Assembly (NCBI RefSeq): GCF_037126465.1
Contig: NC_088203.1
Coordinates: 91,574,668-91,638,667 of the forward strand
Origin: Ornithodoros turicata
Taxonomy: Eukaryota > Arthropoda > Arachnida > Ixodida > Argasidae
DNA length: 64,000 nucleotides
Direction: 5' to 3'
Under the pieces are notes generated by a model. That model saw nothing but the letters and a program-made list of their open reading frames with translations. It did no database searches and was not told where the DNA came from. The position numbers were made by a program, and so were the translations under genes. Of the stretch, positions 36,675 to 49,375 are shown piece by piece. How positions within the stretch are numbered: position 1 is the first letter of the stretch; each line of letters starts with the position of its first letter.

Positions 36675-37546
36675 TACAGGGTGTTCCAGAAAACGTGTCA
36701 TTGAATTATAATAAAAAAACTACACCACCTGGAGTCATGCGGTCAACGGCATTTGTTCTTACTGGGTTTTTGCCACCTCCTCATGCGAATGTCGTGTAAC
36801 GTAAGTGTAATTAGCTTAAGTCGGAAATTTGCCTAGCAATGGTCACTTTTTTACCCCCCCCCCCCCAATGTTAAGAGCGTGTCTAATTTAGTCAAATTAA
36901 TGATAATTGACAGGGATGTTCAGAAGCTATCCCATCGGAAAAAATAGCCGAACATCATGCACTACGGAGGTCACACAGAATAGCGCATGATGAATTTTTC
37001 AGCGCAATCTTTGTCAGTCCGACGAAAGGATGTTGGAAACCCAGCCCTCCCCGACATCGCAGAAAGAGATAAAACATGCACGGCTTATCACGTCCGACTT
37101 TCGCTGGGATAATGCTTTCCCTCTCCCAATTTTAGGAACTGTTGCTTTTTCTACTATCACTCTGTGGGCTGGCTTCGGAACCTCCTTTCGTCGCACTCAG
37201 AGCGATTGCGCTCAAAAAGTCATCGCACGCTATGGTCCGGTGCTCCGAAAAGCATGATATTCGGCTATTTTTTCCGATGGGATAGCTCGTGAATATCCCT
37301 GTGAATTATCATGAATTTGAGTGAATCCGGCATGCTGTTCATATTGGTGGGGTAAAAAAGTGACCTTTACTTGGCAAATTTCAGAGTTCAGTTCGCAAAT
37401 ATTTACGTACTTAAACTTGGAGTACATGACATTCACATTAGGAGGTGGCAAAAACCTAATAAGAACAAATGCCGTTGACCGCATGATTCTAGGTGGCGTA
37501 GTTCTTTTATTATAATTCAATGACACGTTTTCTGGGACACCCTGTA
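36675..37546. mobile_element. Long foldback element, ends TACAGGGTG (copy 2)
   Basis: Ends are tacagggtgttccagaaaac and gttttctgggacaccctgta. Both halves align with copy 1 at 27275-28160 along their length, for example ctacaccacctggagtcatg and gcatgattctaggtggcgta. It contains a C run (near 36857) that copy 1 lacks. The frames at 37030-37592 are shadows of the repeat. Confidence 0.88.
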
Positions 37547-37724
37547 GATACCAGTCCAACGACCAGGAAGTCAGGGAGACGAAAACAGTCATACACCACA
37601 GTGTCAGTCAGAGCGGTTTCGATGGGGGAGACAGGGGCATACGCCCAGGGCGCCTTCCCCAGAGGGGCGTCACATGACAAGTCCTGGGAGCGATAACGTT
37701 GGCATGGCAGTTACGCTGTAGATA

Positions 37725-37997
37725 TTTTTGTTATTCTGTGTTAGCGCCGCGAAGCAACTGAGGCTATGAGCGGCGTACAGATGGAGAGAGGACAGCAGGA
37801 AGGAGTGGGGGACAGGGGGTTAGTATGCGTCCCGGGCCGACTTCAGGGGGAACTGTGCAGACACTCGTCTGGACGGTCTTCGGAAAACCCAGGGAAAACC
37901 TCAGACAGCACATCATGTGGAAGGATTCGAACCCACCACCTCCCAGTCTTCAGCACCACCTTAACAAGCTGGACGCCTTAACCCGCTCGACCATGCT
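37725..37997 (-). mobile_element. tRNA-derived SINE with Ser/Leu-like head, minus strand
   Basis: On the minus strand the head catggtcgagcgggttaagg resembles a class II (Ser or Leu) tRNA 5' part, and gggttcgaatcc is the B box. The body (tttccctgggttttccgaag, agttccccctgaagtcggcc) ends with the hairpin tail cgccgctcatagcctcagtt at the left end, followed by taacac and an AT-rich tail. It is in the same orientation as 40087-40338. Confidence 0.85.
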
Positions 37998-38310
37998 GCT
38001 GATGTTACGCTGTAGAACTTGGAATTCAGATTATAATTATCCTCTTCCACTTTTTGAAATTCGTAATTTTTTGGAGTCATCTGAAGCGCATTTATGCAAC
38101 GAAGCAAACCATCCGTCATTCAGTGTGCGTAGCTCAAAATGACGGGTAAATATGTAAATTTTTGCCCTAAAATTTTATTTTTTCTTTATTATTATCGTGC
38201 AGTATTTTTAGATATTGCTTCTGGAGATGGGGATGCTTAAGCGGGAGTTGACCCCAGTATACCGTATACGGATGTGAATGCATGTGCGCGAGCCAAGAAG
38301 GGTCAACACA

Positions 38311-38687
38311 TACCGTGTATTCACACGAGCGACATTGTCCCAGAAGCGGAAGATGCGAAAAGGGCCATAGCTTTCTGCTGTCACGTGAGCGCGAGCGCTC
38401 AACGTCGTGTCTTCACGTGTGCTGCTAACCGTGTGGAATATCCTGCTACACAGCCACAAGATATTCCGTAGCAGACGACACGAAAACACGCTGACGCTCC
38501 TCTCAGTCGCTGACGGTGTCGTCTGCGAAGTGTCGTATGCAAAGAGCGCAGTACGCCATTCCCGATATTCTCACCGTGTGAATGCTCAACATAACACGGG
38601 ACGGAACTTCGGCTCTGTAAGCAGTGTTTTCGCTTTCTCTTCCACTAGAATATTCCGTGAGGATGTCGCTCGTGTGAATACACGGTA
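38311..38687. mobile_element. TA-flanked MITE, ends CCGTGTATTCACACGAGCGACA
   Basis: TA then ccgtgtattcacacgagcga at the left; tcgctcgtgtgaatacacgg then TA at the right. Inside, cttcacgtgtgctgctaacc, ggaatatcctgc and cacaagatattccgtagcag echo the copy at 84-447 in opposite orientation. The frames at 38208-38688 are shadows. Confidence 0.85.
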
Positions 38688-38699
38688 GTCTCCTCTATG

Positions 38700-40086
38700 T
38701 CGGAATGTGGCCCGCAACATGCGGACATTCAATCGTGTGGTCACTGCAGAGACTCCCTATTACGAATCAAGGGCCCAATAACGAACGAGAACATGCAACC
38801 CCGAGAAGTAAAGGAGAACAGCAAAGCCTCATATTTCCTTTCTCTCGTAACACAGAAAAGGGCAAATTAACTACCCAATTAGCCTATCGCGCAAGAACCA
38901 AGGAATCTCGTTACGGATTCCGGCTCCATATGGGTATCTTGACTACAGCAGAAGTGAAAAGAAAGCACCAACCCTCGTGCCTTCCAAGCTGATTGCGCAT
39001 GCGTCCCGTCTCCTGGTATCCTCTTCACAGGTGGAGTGAACCTGACCCAATAAACAGCCCAATAATGGAACTTTATTATAAGCTTTGTGCCCAACGGCTC
39101 AACGGAGCAACGGCGCACGTCCTAAGCGCAGCATCCCTTATTAATCTGGGCAGGAAGTGAAGCGTCCTCGATGCAAGAGCCTCTATTCGGCTCAAAGCTT
39201 TCAGCGCAATGGTCGTGTACCTATACCGGTAGAAGTGCACCTGGTATATTTTGTTTCCATGCTCCTCAAAGCAGACGACGATTTATTTTCCTCCAGTCAA
39301 GGGGGCTTTTGATCTCTTTATTTCGATTCTGGTCGACGGAATATTTCAGTGATATATTGATAGATTCTCCCCCATTTCTTGGTGATAGCAGCTAAAAGCG
39401 AATGTGGATGCGATTTGTCCCCGCTTTGGAAGTCATCAAATCTTTCAGTTCAAGGCAGTTCAAGTTGTGCCTTTCGAGGTTCTCTTTCGGAGAGTGCATG
39501 CCATGAAAAATGTATGTGCCGTCACGCGCCAAGCGGAACATACGACGTACGCGATCGAAAATGTCGAAAAGACCTTCCGTTGCAATAATAAGTGTCTCCG
39601 AACGTTCTGCGACGGCAAGTGGTTTCTAATAGAGAGGTTGATAGAGAAGCTGAAAGCGTATCGCCCTGGATAATGATGCGGGAAATGTCAAAGCAGTGTG
39701 AGGAGTTTCATAATTTGGAAGGTCACATTCTTACAGAAATAAATGACCCGTATAGATAGTTAACGAGGGTGTCGTGCGCAACAAGTCTGTTCGTGACGAG
39801 GCGCCTGGATCTTTACAGCTTACTGGAGCTGGTGTCAGGGTTCTAGACAATTGAACTATGCGTAACAGCGTATAAGTTCGTACACAGTTCGTCTGCTGTC
39901 AGCTGTCTTAAAGTGCTGTCTTAAAGTCTTAATGTTGGAATAATGAAATACATGTTTAGATGAATGATTTTGCTAGTGGACCAAGCTATCTTTTTTGGTT
40001 GGTTTGCTGCAGATGGCTGAGAGGTGGCTTTTTGAAATTAATAACAGCAGAATCACTTATTTGTTAAAGGAACCAATGCCGTTTGG
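38700..40086. other. No gene confidently recognised
   Basis: The frames at 39171-39395 and 39404-39673 read like ordinary protein in composition (the second ends RLIEKLKAYRPG) but match no domain I know. They lack convincing splice sites and each overlaps another frame. They could be a remnant of a mobile element or chance. Confidence 0.3.
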
Positions 40087-40338
40087 AACTGTGGCTATGA
40101 GCGGCGTACAGACGTGGACAGATGGAGAGAGGACAGCAGGAAGGAGTGGGAGACAGGGGGGTTAGTATGCGTCCTGGGCCGACTTCAGGGGGAACTGTGC
40201 TGACATTCGTCTGGAAAGTCTTCGGAAAACCCAGGGAAAACCTCAGACAGCACAGCCGGTGACAGGATTCGAACCCGTGTCACCTCCCAGTCTCTGCGTG
40301 GAAAGCGATCATCCTAACCACTATGCCACGGGAGCTGT
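40087..40338 (-). mobile_element. tRNA-derived SINE, minus strand
   Basis: On the minus strand the head is cccgtggcatagtggttagg (A box) and cacgggttcgaatcctgtca (B box), followed by the shared body with gctgtctgaggttttccctg and cccaggacgcatactaaccc. The tail ends cgccgctcatagccacag. The head differs from that of 37725-37997 while the body is nearly the same. Full length is about 250 bp. Confidence 0.88.
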
Positions 40339-42329
40339 TTTTTTTGTCATATTGTCATTAATATTTAAGGCTATCCTATTTCTAACTAACCAGTTTGATA
40401 GCGCCAAAGGTTTAGCTAATTAGTGGGGGTACATATCCCAAAGTTTGACAACTGAAGAATACACTTGCGCCGTCAGCGTACGCTATTATACTGTATCTGG
40501 AGCATTTCGAATAGATAATAAAATGGAGTTGGACCAATTGTTGGACCAACCTTGCCGGGCGCCATACCTAATTTCACGTAGCCTTGACGCGTAATCATGT
40601 AACGTGACGTTTTGCGATCAGAGTGTTAGGTAATTATCGAGCAGGCTTAGAGCTGTGCCACAAATAACATAATGTCATAGCTTTTGGGTGAGCATTTTCA
40701 ATTTCATAGCAATTTCATGTTAGATGTCTCTATATGTGTACGCGGAGGTATCCTCATGTTAATTTCTAGCTTTGAGAAGCATAATGTCATAGTGGTGCGT
40801 AATCTGGAACTCGTTTGGCAACATTGTTCCTCCAACGTGAATTTCCGTCTCCTCACCGGTGCTCCTGGCGGTCTTATAATGTGGGGCTGGAAGTGGAGAC
40901 CGGGAAGGAGCGCGCGTTGTCACAAGAAAGACGCCTGAGCTCTCGTCGACGTCACTTACGCTTGGAGAACCTGAAAATATGAAGAGGGGGAGGGGAATCT
41001 ATTTATTTTGGCAGGATAGTATGAAGTTTCGCGGATTGTTCCTAAAATCCACAGGGCGGCATAGAGGATACTACATGATTATATTGCGGATGTTTTTTTG
41101 GTCGTTCCAATCACATCTGCGCATGCAAAGTGCATTCCATCGTTATCTGTACGCGAGTTGTTCGCGAATAACAAAGGCAACGTGCATGGACTTAAATTGG
41201 TATATTTTTCTGGCACCCCACGGTAACTCATCTTTGTGTGTTTGGGATGGGGAAGTGCCCTTACGTTTTGCTAGGAGTACCAGGAGTTGTCGTCATCGAA
41301 ATCCGTTGGCACACATTTTGTGCTGTGTGATGTTGCGCTTCGGGTGTTGTGAAACTAGTGAAGCAAATAATGGGCTTAAATTGGCTTATGAGGCTGAGGT
41401 ATTAGAGACGTACTGTACACAGGCTCAATCTTGTTTATTCAATCGGTGCTCTCTCGCTCGCACTGTTTCAGGCATCTTCATTTTGAATTGCGATTGAACT
41501 TAAAGGAAAAAAAAAACAAGCAGAAAGTGATACTGAATTTTAATGTATTACCGTCTTCACGAGGCGTCGGGACGCAAGCAAGTACGAAGGGCCCACTTTA
41601 CTATATCGTCGCATTCGGCATACAACAGCCCAGCAACATTACGTCTCGTCGCTAAGACTGCAGTCTACACCTCAAGAGCATCTGCTCAGCATCGCTTTCA
41701 ACAAACACATCCAAGAAGTCTAATCTGATTTTCAAAAACGAGATTATCCACCTGAACTTATTCATCAATCCTTTGTTAAATCCTGTACCGTAAATAGAGC
41801 GTCTTTATTCACCCCAAATACCTAAAACGAACAAAAATGATGTAATTTTCGGCACTACAAACCACGTACAAGTCACTCTGCAACGCCAATTCCATCGTTA
41901 AACGTCATATTAATATCCTTCACGGCGATGATAAGCTGAAAGAAAATTTCCCATCCGTTCCCGAGGTAGCTTTCCGACGATGTAGTAATTGGTGCAACAT
42001 TCTTCCACCACGCAGCGCCAACCTAGTTGTTATTCTCGCGGGAGCATACGTTTTCAGACCTGTAAATTTGCCACTGCATGTGCTATTGCGCGCAGTACAA
42101 CCTGTGACTTTTCATTCGAAATCCGCCAATCTCTTGTATTCATTCAACGTGTGTTATTTAATATCCTGCACCAAATGCAACATCCAACACAATGCAAAGG
42201 GGATTCTATGGCCATAAATTTGGTATTCACAATAACCGTCAATCTCTCGTTTCTATACACTTTAACCTGTACCTAATCATAACTTAGAAAACGATCTGAA
42301 ATTGCTGTGTGGAAGCTAGGTTTAATACT
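40339..42329. other. No gene recognised; one low-copy repeat
   Basis: The stretch around 40800-40930 (tggcaacattgttcctccaa, ggaagtggagaccgggaagg) resembles about 59975-60075 (tggcagcattgctcttggaa, ggagacccgaaagg). The 172-codon frame at 40979-41497 shows no domain. Nothing else is assignable. Confidence 0.35.
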
Positions 42330-43110
42330 GATATTAAACGTAAGAATAAGGAATCGTATTTAATATCTAGATTCAAATCTCTTAAGCCTCGCGGTCTCAA
42401 TGTTAGCCCAGGTTCCTCCGCTCCACTCCTCCTGTTTAAGATGAGCCAACTTCCATCACCTCTTTGCCCCACGTGTCATGTACGAAGCTGACGTGCCACA
42501 CATACTCCTTGCCTGCCAGCGGTACGAAGGTCACCGGTTCAGTCTCCGGCGTCGTCTCGCTCATCTAGGCCAGTGTTTCCCAAAGTGTGGTCCGCGGACC
42601 CCTGGGGGTCCGCGAGAGTGTCCGTGGGGGTCCGCAACCGTCTCTCACATTTCAGTGAGGATTTTCGTCCCCACAAACACGCGCTCGTACATGTTGCCCG
42701 ATTTCCAAACACCCAGAACTTCCAAAATTGCTACAAGCATGCTTCAACGGCTAGCTTCTAATTTCTGATAGAAAAGTCCTGCAATGCACGTTTGTCCGCG
42801 TCATACACATACAAACAAGAAGAAGAGACCAGTGCGGAATCGTTTCTGAAGCTGTATTGAAAGCACGCAGCAGCTGACGAGGTTGCTGGTTATGCACTGG
42901 CTGTGACGGTGTGTGTGTGTGTGTGTGGGGGGGGGGGGGTCTGCGAATTGGTTTTCATCGCTTCCGGGGGTCCGTCACCGCCAAAAGTTTGGGAGACACT
43001 GATCTAGGCTACCGAGAGCTTTCCCTCGCGGTGCTACTTGGCCCTATACTCAGCACGCTGAAGTCACGTCTGCGCTGATACGATTCCTTCGGGAATCTAA
43101 ACCCTTGGGC
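42330..43110 (+). pseudogene. LINE C-terminal remnant split by a hAT MITE
   Basis: Before the insertion, one frame gives LKPRGLNVSPGSS and LPSPLCPTCHV, with a shift to VPHILLACQRYEGHRFSLRR and HLG. After it (from 43010) the text gives YRELSLAVLLGP. Together these form the 'C..C...e.v.HiLl.C..Y...R..L...L..lg...lsl..lLGP' zinc-knuckle tail of tick LINEs. It carries a frameshift at 42477 and stops further down. The hAT element at 42571-43001 interrupts it. Confidence 0.7.
42571..43001. mobile_element. hAT-type MITE, CAGTGTTTCCCAAA family
   Basis: Flanked by an exact 8-bp duplication, ATCTAGGC (42563-42570 and 43002-43009). The ends are cagtgtttcccaaagtgtgg and, read inwards from the right, cagtgtctcccaaacttttg. 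The word gggggtccgcg/cgcggaccc is repeated near both ends. A (GT)n plus poly-G tract lies at about 42910-42938. There is no transposase. Confidence 0.93.
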
Positions 43111-45599
43111 ACTCTCTGATACCTCCTATATGACTGTCTGCAGAACGATTAGTGAAGGAACTGTCTTTTTCTGTATTTCTTCATAATTATCTGTGCCTCT
43201 GCTACTTTTATCTTCGTTTTGCTTGTTTGTTTGCTCTTGGGAATAGCCTACATCATGGCCAACCTTTCCCTTCTGTTTTCTGTTTTTTTTTTAGCATTAA
43301 ACATATCCCCCTCCCTCAGGTTTTTTGCATCAATTAACACAAGCTTTTATTCATGTACCCTTGTTTAGCTGCTAACACGTGTACGATCTGCACAGACCTT
43401 CTCCATATGGATACGTATCCACCCTTCCGTCCAGATAGTCTCCCCTATTCCTCATACCCTTACAGCCTTTCTTCAGAGTTCACCATGGCCCCAATGCCCA
43501 TTATGATGCATTTTCTAGTGGTTTCCCTTTCTTCCCCCTTCCCCTTCGTTTGGCATACTTATTGCAGGCATACTACATCTATTTCCTTGTTCTTTGGTTT
43601 GCCGTTCCCTTCCTTCCATTTTGTGCCCACATGATCTTGTTGTAACTGTACAATAAGTACCATTTCTTTTCGTGCATGGCGAAGTGTGGTACACCACGCG
43701 AAGCTTGTCCGTATTAACTCTTTAGAAAGCTTGAGTGTATTTTTTAGTGTTCTAAGACAGCAGAAGAGAGACGTACTGTTTGATCACTTCCCTGCGTGGA
43801 ATGTGATAGTGCAGTGAAAGCACGCTTTACAAGAGGTACTACGGACTGACGCTTTGTCTCACTTCACTCCTAGTTTATAGAGACATTTAAGAAATTCTGC
43901 GCTGAGCATGTAACAAGTATAGGTAGATCAGCTTACCACAGGAAAAATAGTTTTGGTGCCAATAATGTGCTTATAAATACACTACATTACACTATTTAAC
44001 ATGTGCGCTTACGTTCTTCCGAATGTAGTCATGTCTTTATACTCTTTCCGTTACATTTTTTCGGCGCTACGCCTCCTATCACGGTACATTAAAGAGTTAT
44101 TCCATGTAGAGGGCGCTGCATTCGTTAACGAAGTAAGAGTTTTGTCAACTACATCAACAGCATCATTTATTGCTTGTGAAATCACAAAATAATTTCGTTT
44201 TTACACAGGCGGCAAAATATACTGCTTGTCAGGTATCCCATACGAAATACACGAAATAAAGTTGTTGTGTAAAGTTTGACACCGACAGCAGAATTAAATT
44301 TTAATGAATGTACGCGATATTTTCTTTAATTACCCCAACAGGAGAACCACTTCAGCCCTTCTTCACTTGGTGCAGCAAGAGTGTAACTATTTTGGACTGT
44401 CCCACGTAGCGCTTGTAGAGGAGGCGAGGAGAGGCGATGACGGTGGCCTATCTCCACGCTCTTTTATGGCGGCTATAGAACTTTGGTACAACTGTGACTC
44501 GTGCTTTACAGGCTGTAAATTTCACGTTCCACTGCACCGCGTGAGAATGGACAGATGACCTTGAAACTCCAACGAGTCTCTTAGCGGCGGTGTTGTGTGA
44601 CTGCTGTGTACAACGCAAGCCATACACGCAGTATTACCTTCAGTGAGCTTGCCTTGCTGTCAGCTACGCGTTATGCACGGAATGAGGCGTGCATTAGAAA
44701 AAGGGGAAATGCAGGCTAAGGCGAAAACCTTGTAGAAGCTCCAATATTGGCGCAGGTAGGATATTTGGTTATATGAAATACATTTTTGTATCCGCTGACG
44801 TCGGACGCCGACAAACAGCGGCAAAACGTTTACATTTGAAAATATTTACATTCGCGCAGAGACAGTATGTGGTTCCATGTGGGGAAAATGGGAAAAATGG
44901 GGGTACTGCTGATGATTGCCCAATAAGACCAAAACAGCTGTCCAGTACTGGCGCGGCGACGTTTGAGCAGTTACAAACATATATATAAAACAGACGCGCT
45001 GGGGGGTTACTTCATTCTTCATTGCCACGATTTATTTGTTGTTTTAATTAATTCTTTTTTGTTTTGACATGTGATTTGAGCCTTAGTTCAATGACTTTTT
45101 AAAACTGAATTTGGGAATGTGCCTCAGTGATTTGGTTGTGTAAGAAATAAGCGTATGCGTTTTTTACTCACTCCACACTCATGGCCTTTGCAGTTTCGAA
45201 TATCTAGTCGGTCAGAAAAACGTGGGGAAAACCCTGGTTCGAGAGAGACTGAAAATAAGGTCGCAAAGGCTTGTGTGACACTGAAATTGTCCCATAATAT
45301 ATTGTTATCTCTCTTTTTCTCTACCTTACATTGATCGATGCTTGTGTGCCCTCTCCTTGTGGGACTGTACAGTTAGTGAGCGGCTGCCCTTGACTGACTG
45401 ATTAAAAAGTATTTATATGTGACTCCCGACAAAGGGGCGGCGTCCATCGGATAGTTGAAGCCCTTTTTATTCTCCGTAAAGAATAAAAAGAGCTCTGATA
45501 AAATGAAGAGCTCCACTAACAAGACCGGCCCCTATGCACTTGAACTTTGAATACAAAACAGTGAAATAGCTGCATCGGTAAAACAAAACGAAAGCAAAG
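43111..45599. other. No gene recognised
   Basis: The pyrimidine-rich stretch at 43140-43640 may be the 3' UTR of the LINE ending near 43110, since it ends in an ordinary T-rich/ATG-poor tail, but this is unproven. The frames at 44304-44558 and 44773-44988 show no domain. Confidence 0.3.
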
Positions 45600-48500
45600 T
45601 AAACGTACTAGAGAGAGCGAGTTGAAACTTGTAAGATGTACTTTTGAAAGTCGCAACAGGAAGCTAACGGATCTTGAAGACAGGGAGCGTATATAAACAA
45701 CATTATTCTATACGGCGTTCCTGAGGAGAAGGCTGAAACAAGACAGGACCTTGACAGCATCGTAATAGAGGGAATACTTGAGGAGCACCTTAACGTGAAT
45801 GTTAGATCGCTCTAACGCGTTCACCGACTTGATAGACCGGACACTAGCGAGTATCGGCCTGTAATTCTCAAACTGCATAATCACAATGAAAAGCTGGACA
45901 TTAAGTGTAATTACCCCAAACTAAAATGAACAAACTTCACTGTTACCCAGAAAATAAGAAGGATATACTTGTGGGAGCCTGAGAAAGATAGTCGAAATGA
46001 CGGAGACAAAGTAAAACTTATTCATGATAAGTCAGGAGTCATAGTCGCGATTTATTTGTTGTTGTTGTTATTCATGATAAGTTGATTATAAGCAATATCC
46101 ATATTTTTTATTTACCAATCGATCAATCTTAACAACCAACAAACAACAATACGTTTGCTTGGGTAACGAGAATTACTTTCTACGATACTATTACTTCTGA
46201 AACGTGGTTGCTGATGTTTTAAGTCATGAGGTCTTTCCGCCTAATTAATTACTGAATTATGAGAAAGGCCAGAGACAGGGAGGGAGGTGGTGTAGTCATT
46301 CTAATTAAAAACGTTATTCAATGTACTTCCTTGCCTGAGTTCCAGATACATGAAAGCGTATTTTGTGTCCTCTCCCTTTCTCTAATTAACGTTCTTGTAG
46401 GAGGTGTGTACCGAACTCAAAACGCCCCTCTAAGTCATCTCGAGAAACTGGACGAGTACCTTTCCAATCATGTCAAAGAAAGAACTAACGCAGTATTGGG
46501 TGGGGACTTGAACCTAACAACTATTAACTGTCCATGCACGCATGCATGCATGCACAACAACAACAACAACAAATACACTGATGATGAAATTATGCTTCAC
46601 GTATCCTTAAAGTACAATTTACGGCAAACAATTTACGGCTATATACCTGTCTGCATGCAAATAAAGGAAATACTATACCTAAATCTAGTTCTTCTGAGCC
46701 ATACAATGTCTTTTCATGGTATTACTGTGTATGATGGCAAATCTGCCACAGAACGGTATCTTCAAGCGTTGATGTACCACGTAACGTCAACACTGGTAAA
46801 GTTGTACCAGTTTCTGTTCGCGATATTTTTCTCAAGCTGATGATGTCGATATCTAAGATTTCCTTGGTGATTAATTCGTGATGTTTAATGAGGGTTCAGA
46901 TATAGAAAGCGGTAACATTTTAAGATTGCCAACACATGCCTAGTCCTCAAGAAAAGACAGGGCACCAGAAGCAACAATCCTTGGGTCACTCGAGAAATCA
47001 TGCACATCATAGAACCAGCTAAAGCGCTAACGAACCATCACTGAACCAGCTGCCGCAAGCTAAACCGTAAACGACTACGTAAAAATCAAACTGAAGTTGC
47101 TGGTTTAAACTTTTACGGAAGGAACTTAAGAAGTCTAAGCGATACTACTTCAATGTGACCCTTGAGAGCTTCCGAAAAAATTAACCTGGAAAAATTTAGC
47201 GCTATCCTTCACCCCCCCCCCCCCAAGCTTTAAAGTGCAACACCTAAGCATTAGAGATGAATTAAGGTCTGGACGCTTACACTTCGCGACTGAATAAAAA
47301 CACGGAAACTACTGTTTATTAACGTACAAGCTTTCTTTCAGTAGTCTGCGTTTCGTCAGGTACAAAAGTGATAAAGAGCTGATATCTATATATAACATAT
47401 ACGAAGTGGTCATGAAGTTATGACTTCTGTTGACCGCACTTGACGAAGTTTCTACATTTCTCGATTACTTAACGATTGAGTTTAACAAGTATTTTCAATC
47501 AGTATTTTGCAATGGCTTTGATAATGTTTGTATTCCGAAAGTGTAACTGGGTGGGGGGATATATTTATTAAGAAAAAAAAGAAAGGAATGGTTAGCCAGG
47601 CAAAGAGCCGGCTTGCTATTCCACAAAAACAAAGGAGAAAGAAAAAAGATACGGAAAAGCAGGAAAAGAAAAAGAAGAACGAAAAAGAAGGAAAGAAAGG
47701 AAAAGGAAAGAAAGAAGAAAAAACACACTAGAACAGTGGTTACATGCAGTTCATGAGCCCTGAGGCTCTGAGGAAACTGAGGAGAGCAGCAGTGACAGCC
47801 CACTGGTTGGGGTGCAGGATGGGGAGAAGGAGAACGGCCAAAGAAAAGTCGTTACAGCCAATCAGGAGCAAGTGGATGTTTCACACAATGAATGTCTAAA
47901 TATCTTGGAGTCATATTACCCACTTGTCACTTTTTGTCGACACTTGTCGACATTTCCCAGTGATTGATTGAAAGCTGAAATAATTCCGGTGCACAAAGAC
48001 AAACACGACGTATCTAATTACAGATCAACTTCCCTGACTGTGTTGAGGCGGCAAAATGTTTGAACAGATTATTTACCGTCCTTTTACCAATCAAAAAATC
48101 AATCAATCAATCAAATACTTGACTACAATGCACCCTGCAGCTAGTTGAGACTGTACATTACGTATCGGGTGCAATGGACAGAGGGTACAAGTTGATGCAC
48201 TATCTCTGGACTTGTCCAAGGCTTATAGTGTGTTGCATAATCGGCTGTTTTAATAAGTTAAGTGAGCTTAATATCAACGATAGCACTGGATAAATGTATA
48301 TCTGCACAACAGGACACAGTACGTTAACATTCATGGTATCTCGCCCACACAACTTGCCGTCACGTCTGGGGTGCCCCAGGATTCTGTCTTGTGGCCCTTG
48401 CTCTTCCTTGTATACGTGGCCTCGCATGTATACAACCTCGAGTTGTAGCTCGCCTTTTTGCAGATGACTGTTTACTGTACACAACAGTGGATTCCGCCGC

Positions 48501-49375
48501 TCATAATCAAACCTTCCTTCAGCTGAGCCCTGACAACATTACATCCTATTGCGCACCTCACAGTCTGAGAATGAAAATTGTTTCCACGTCATTCACTAGG
48601 AGGGGATGTTTACTACAATTCAACTATGAAATAGAAGGAACCTCAAGCAAACGTCACCCCGTGTTAAGCTAAGTGCTTATCAAACTTTATGTGCGTCCTG
48701 CACTAGAATATGCCGGGTCTGTACAGGACCCCCTCCCTCTCCCCCGCGAAACTACTCACAGATAAGCTTTCAACAGATACAGAATCTGTCGGTTCACTTG
48801 AATAATTGATTACGAAACTGTACCGCAGAACGGAGTCAGTTGGGGCACTATTGCACGATGAAAACCTGCCCACTTCTTGCAGAGCGACGTAAAAATATTA
48901 AGTGAAAGCTTCTGCACCAAATTTATCTCACTCTTGTAAAAGTTTCTAGGGAAGCGTATATAAAGCCTGTAAGCTGAAGAACTCCTCGTGCTAACTACAC
49001 GGACAATATAGTACTATCTTGTATGACACAGATAAACACTCTTAAAATTCTCTTTGTCAAAACAATACAACAGGAGAATCGCGAATTGTTTTCTCCGAGC
49101 CTCCAAACGTTGAAGTATTTTGTAAATCATTCTACTAGATGCAATGGTCCTACATCGTTAGTGGTCTAATACTAGTTTAACGTCATTAGTGTTTGTAGTG
49201 TCTTCGTGTTATATATTTTTGTTGTCATATGTACTTGATGTGTGTATGAGACTGATGTATGTAATGTCCCTATTTAATGTTTTGGTGAATTACATTGGGG
49301 GGGGGTATTCTGTATTCCTGGTCCTGTAATAGCCCTGACAAGGCCCGACAGCATTATTTAATAAATAAATATAAT
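45600..49375 (+). pseudogene. Decayed LINE retrotransposon with ORF1, endonuclease, RT and 3' tail traces
   Basis: ORF1-like: from about 45700 the translation gives NIILYGVPEEKAETRQDLDS, then VHRLDRPDTSEYRPVILKL, an RRM-type ORF1 pattern. Endonuclease: 46259-46520 gives REGGGVVILIK, GGVYRTQNAPLSHLEKL and VLGGDLN (EEP fold motifs). RT: near 47960 KAEIIPVHKDKHDVSNYRS; near 48205 ALSLDLSKAYSVLHNRL; near 48365 SGVPQDSVLWPLLF; 48454-48489 LFADDCLLY (catalytic FADD at 48457-48468). 3' end: cctgtaatagccctgacaag followed by aataaataaata. Stops and frameshifts are throughout. It is CR1/Jockey-like by pattern. Confidence 0.8.
47550..47730 (+). repeat. Purine-rich repeat with gagccggcttgctattcc block
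   Basis: The text gggggatatatttattaag, then a purine-rich run and ggttagccaggcaaagagcc / ggcttgctattcc. The same block occurs inverted at about 50935-51020. It lies within the LINE-derived region and is probably an insertion. Confidence 0.55.

Noticed and set aside
39171..39673. Possible small exon(s)
   Set aside because: Protein-like composition but no domain, no clear splice sites and competing overlapping frames.
40979..41497. 172-codon frame
   Set aside because: No domain, no splice signals with a neighbour, mixed composition; chance length is plausible in this GC range.
46259..46840. Host endonuclease-like gene
   Set aside because: The EEP-type motifs belong to the LINE; ORF1 and RT traces flank it in order and the frame degenerates after VLGGDLN.
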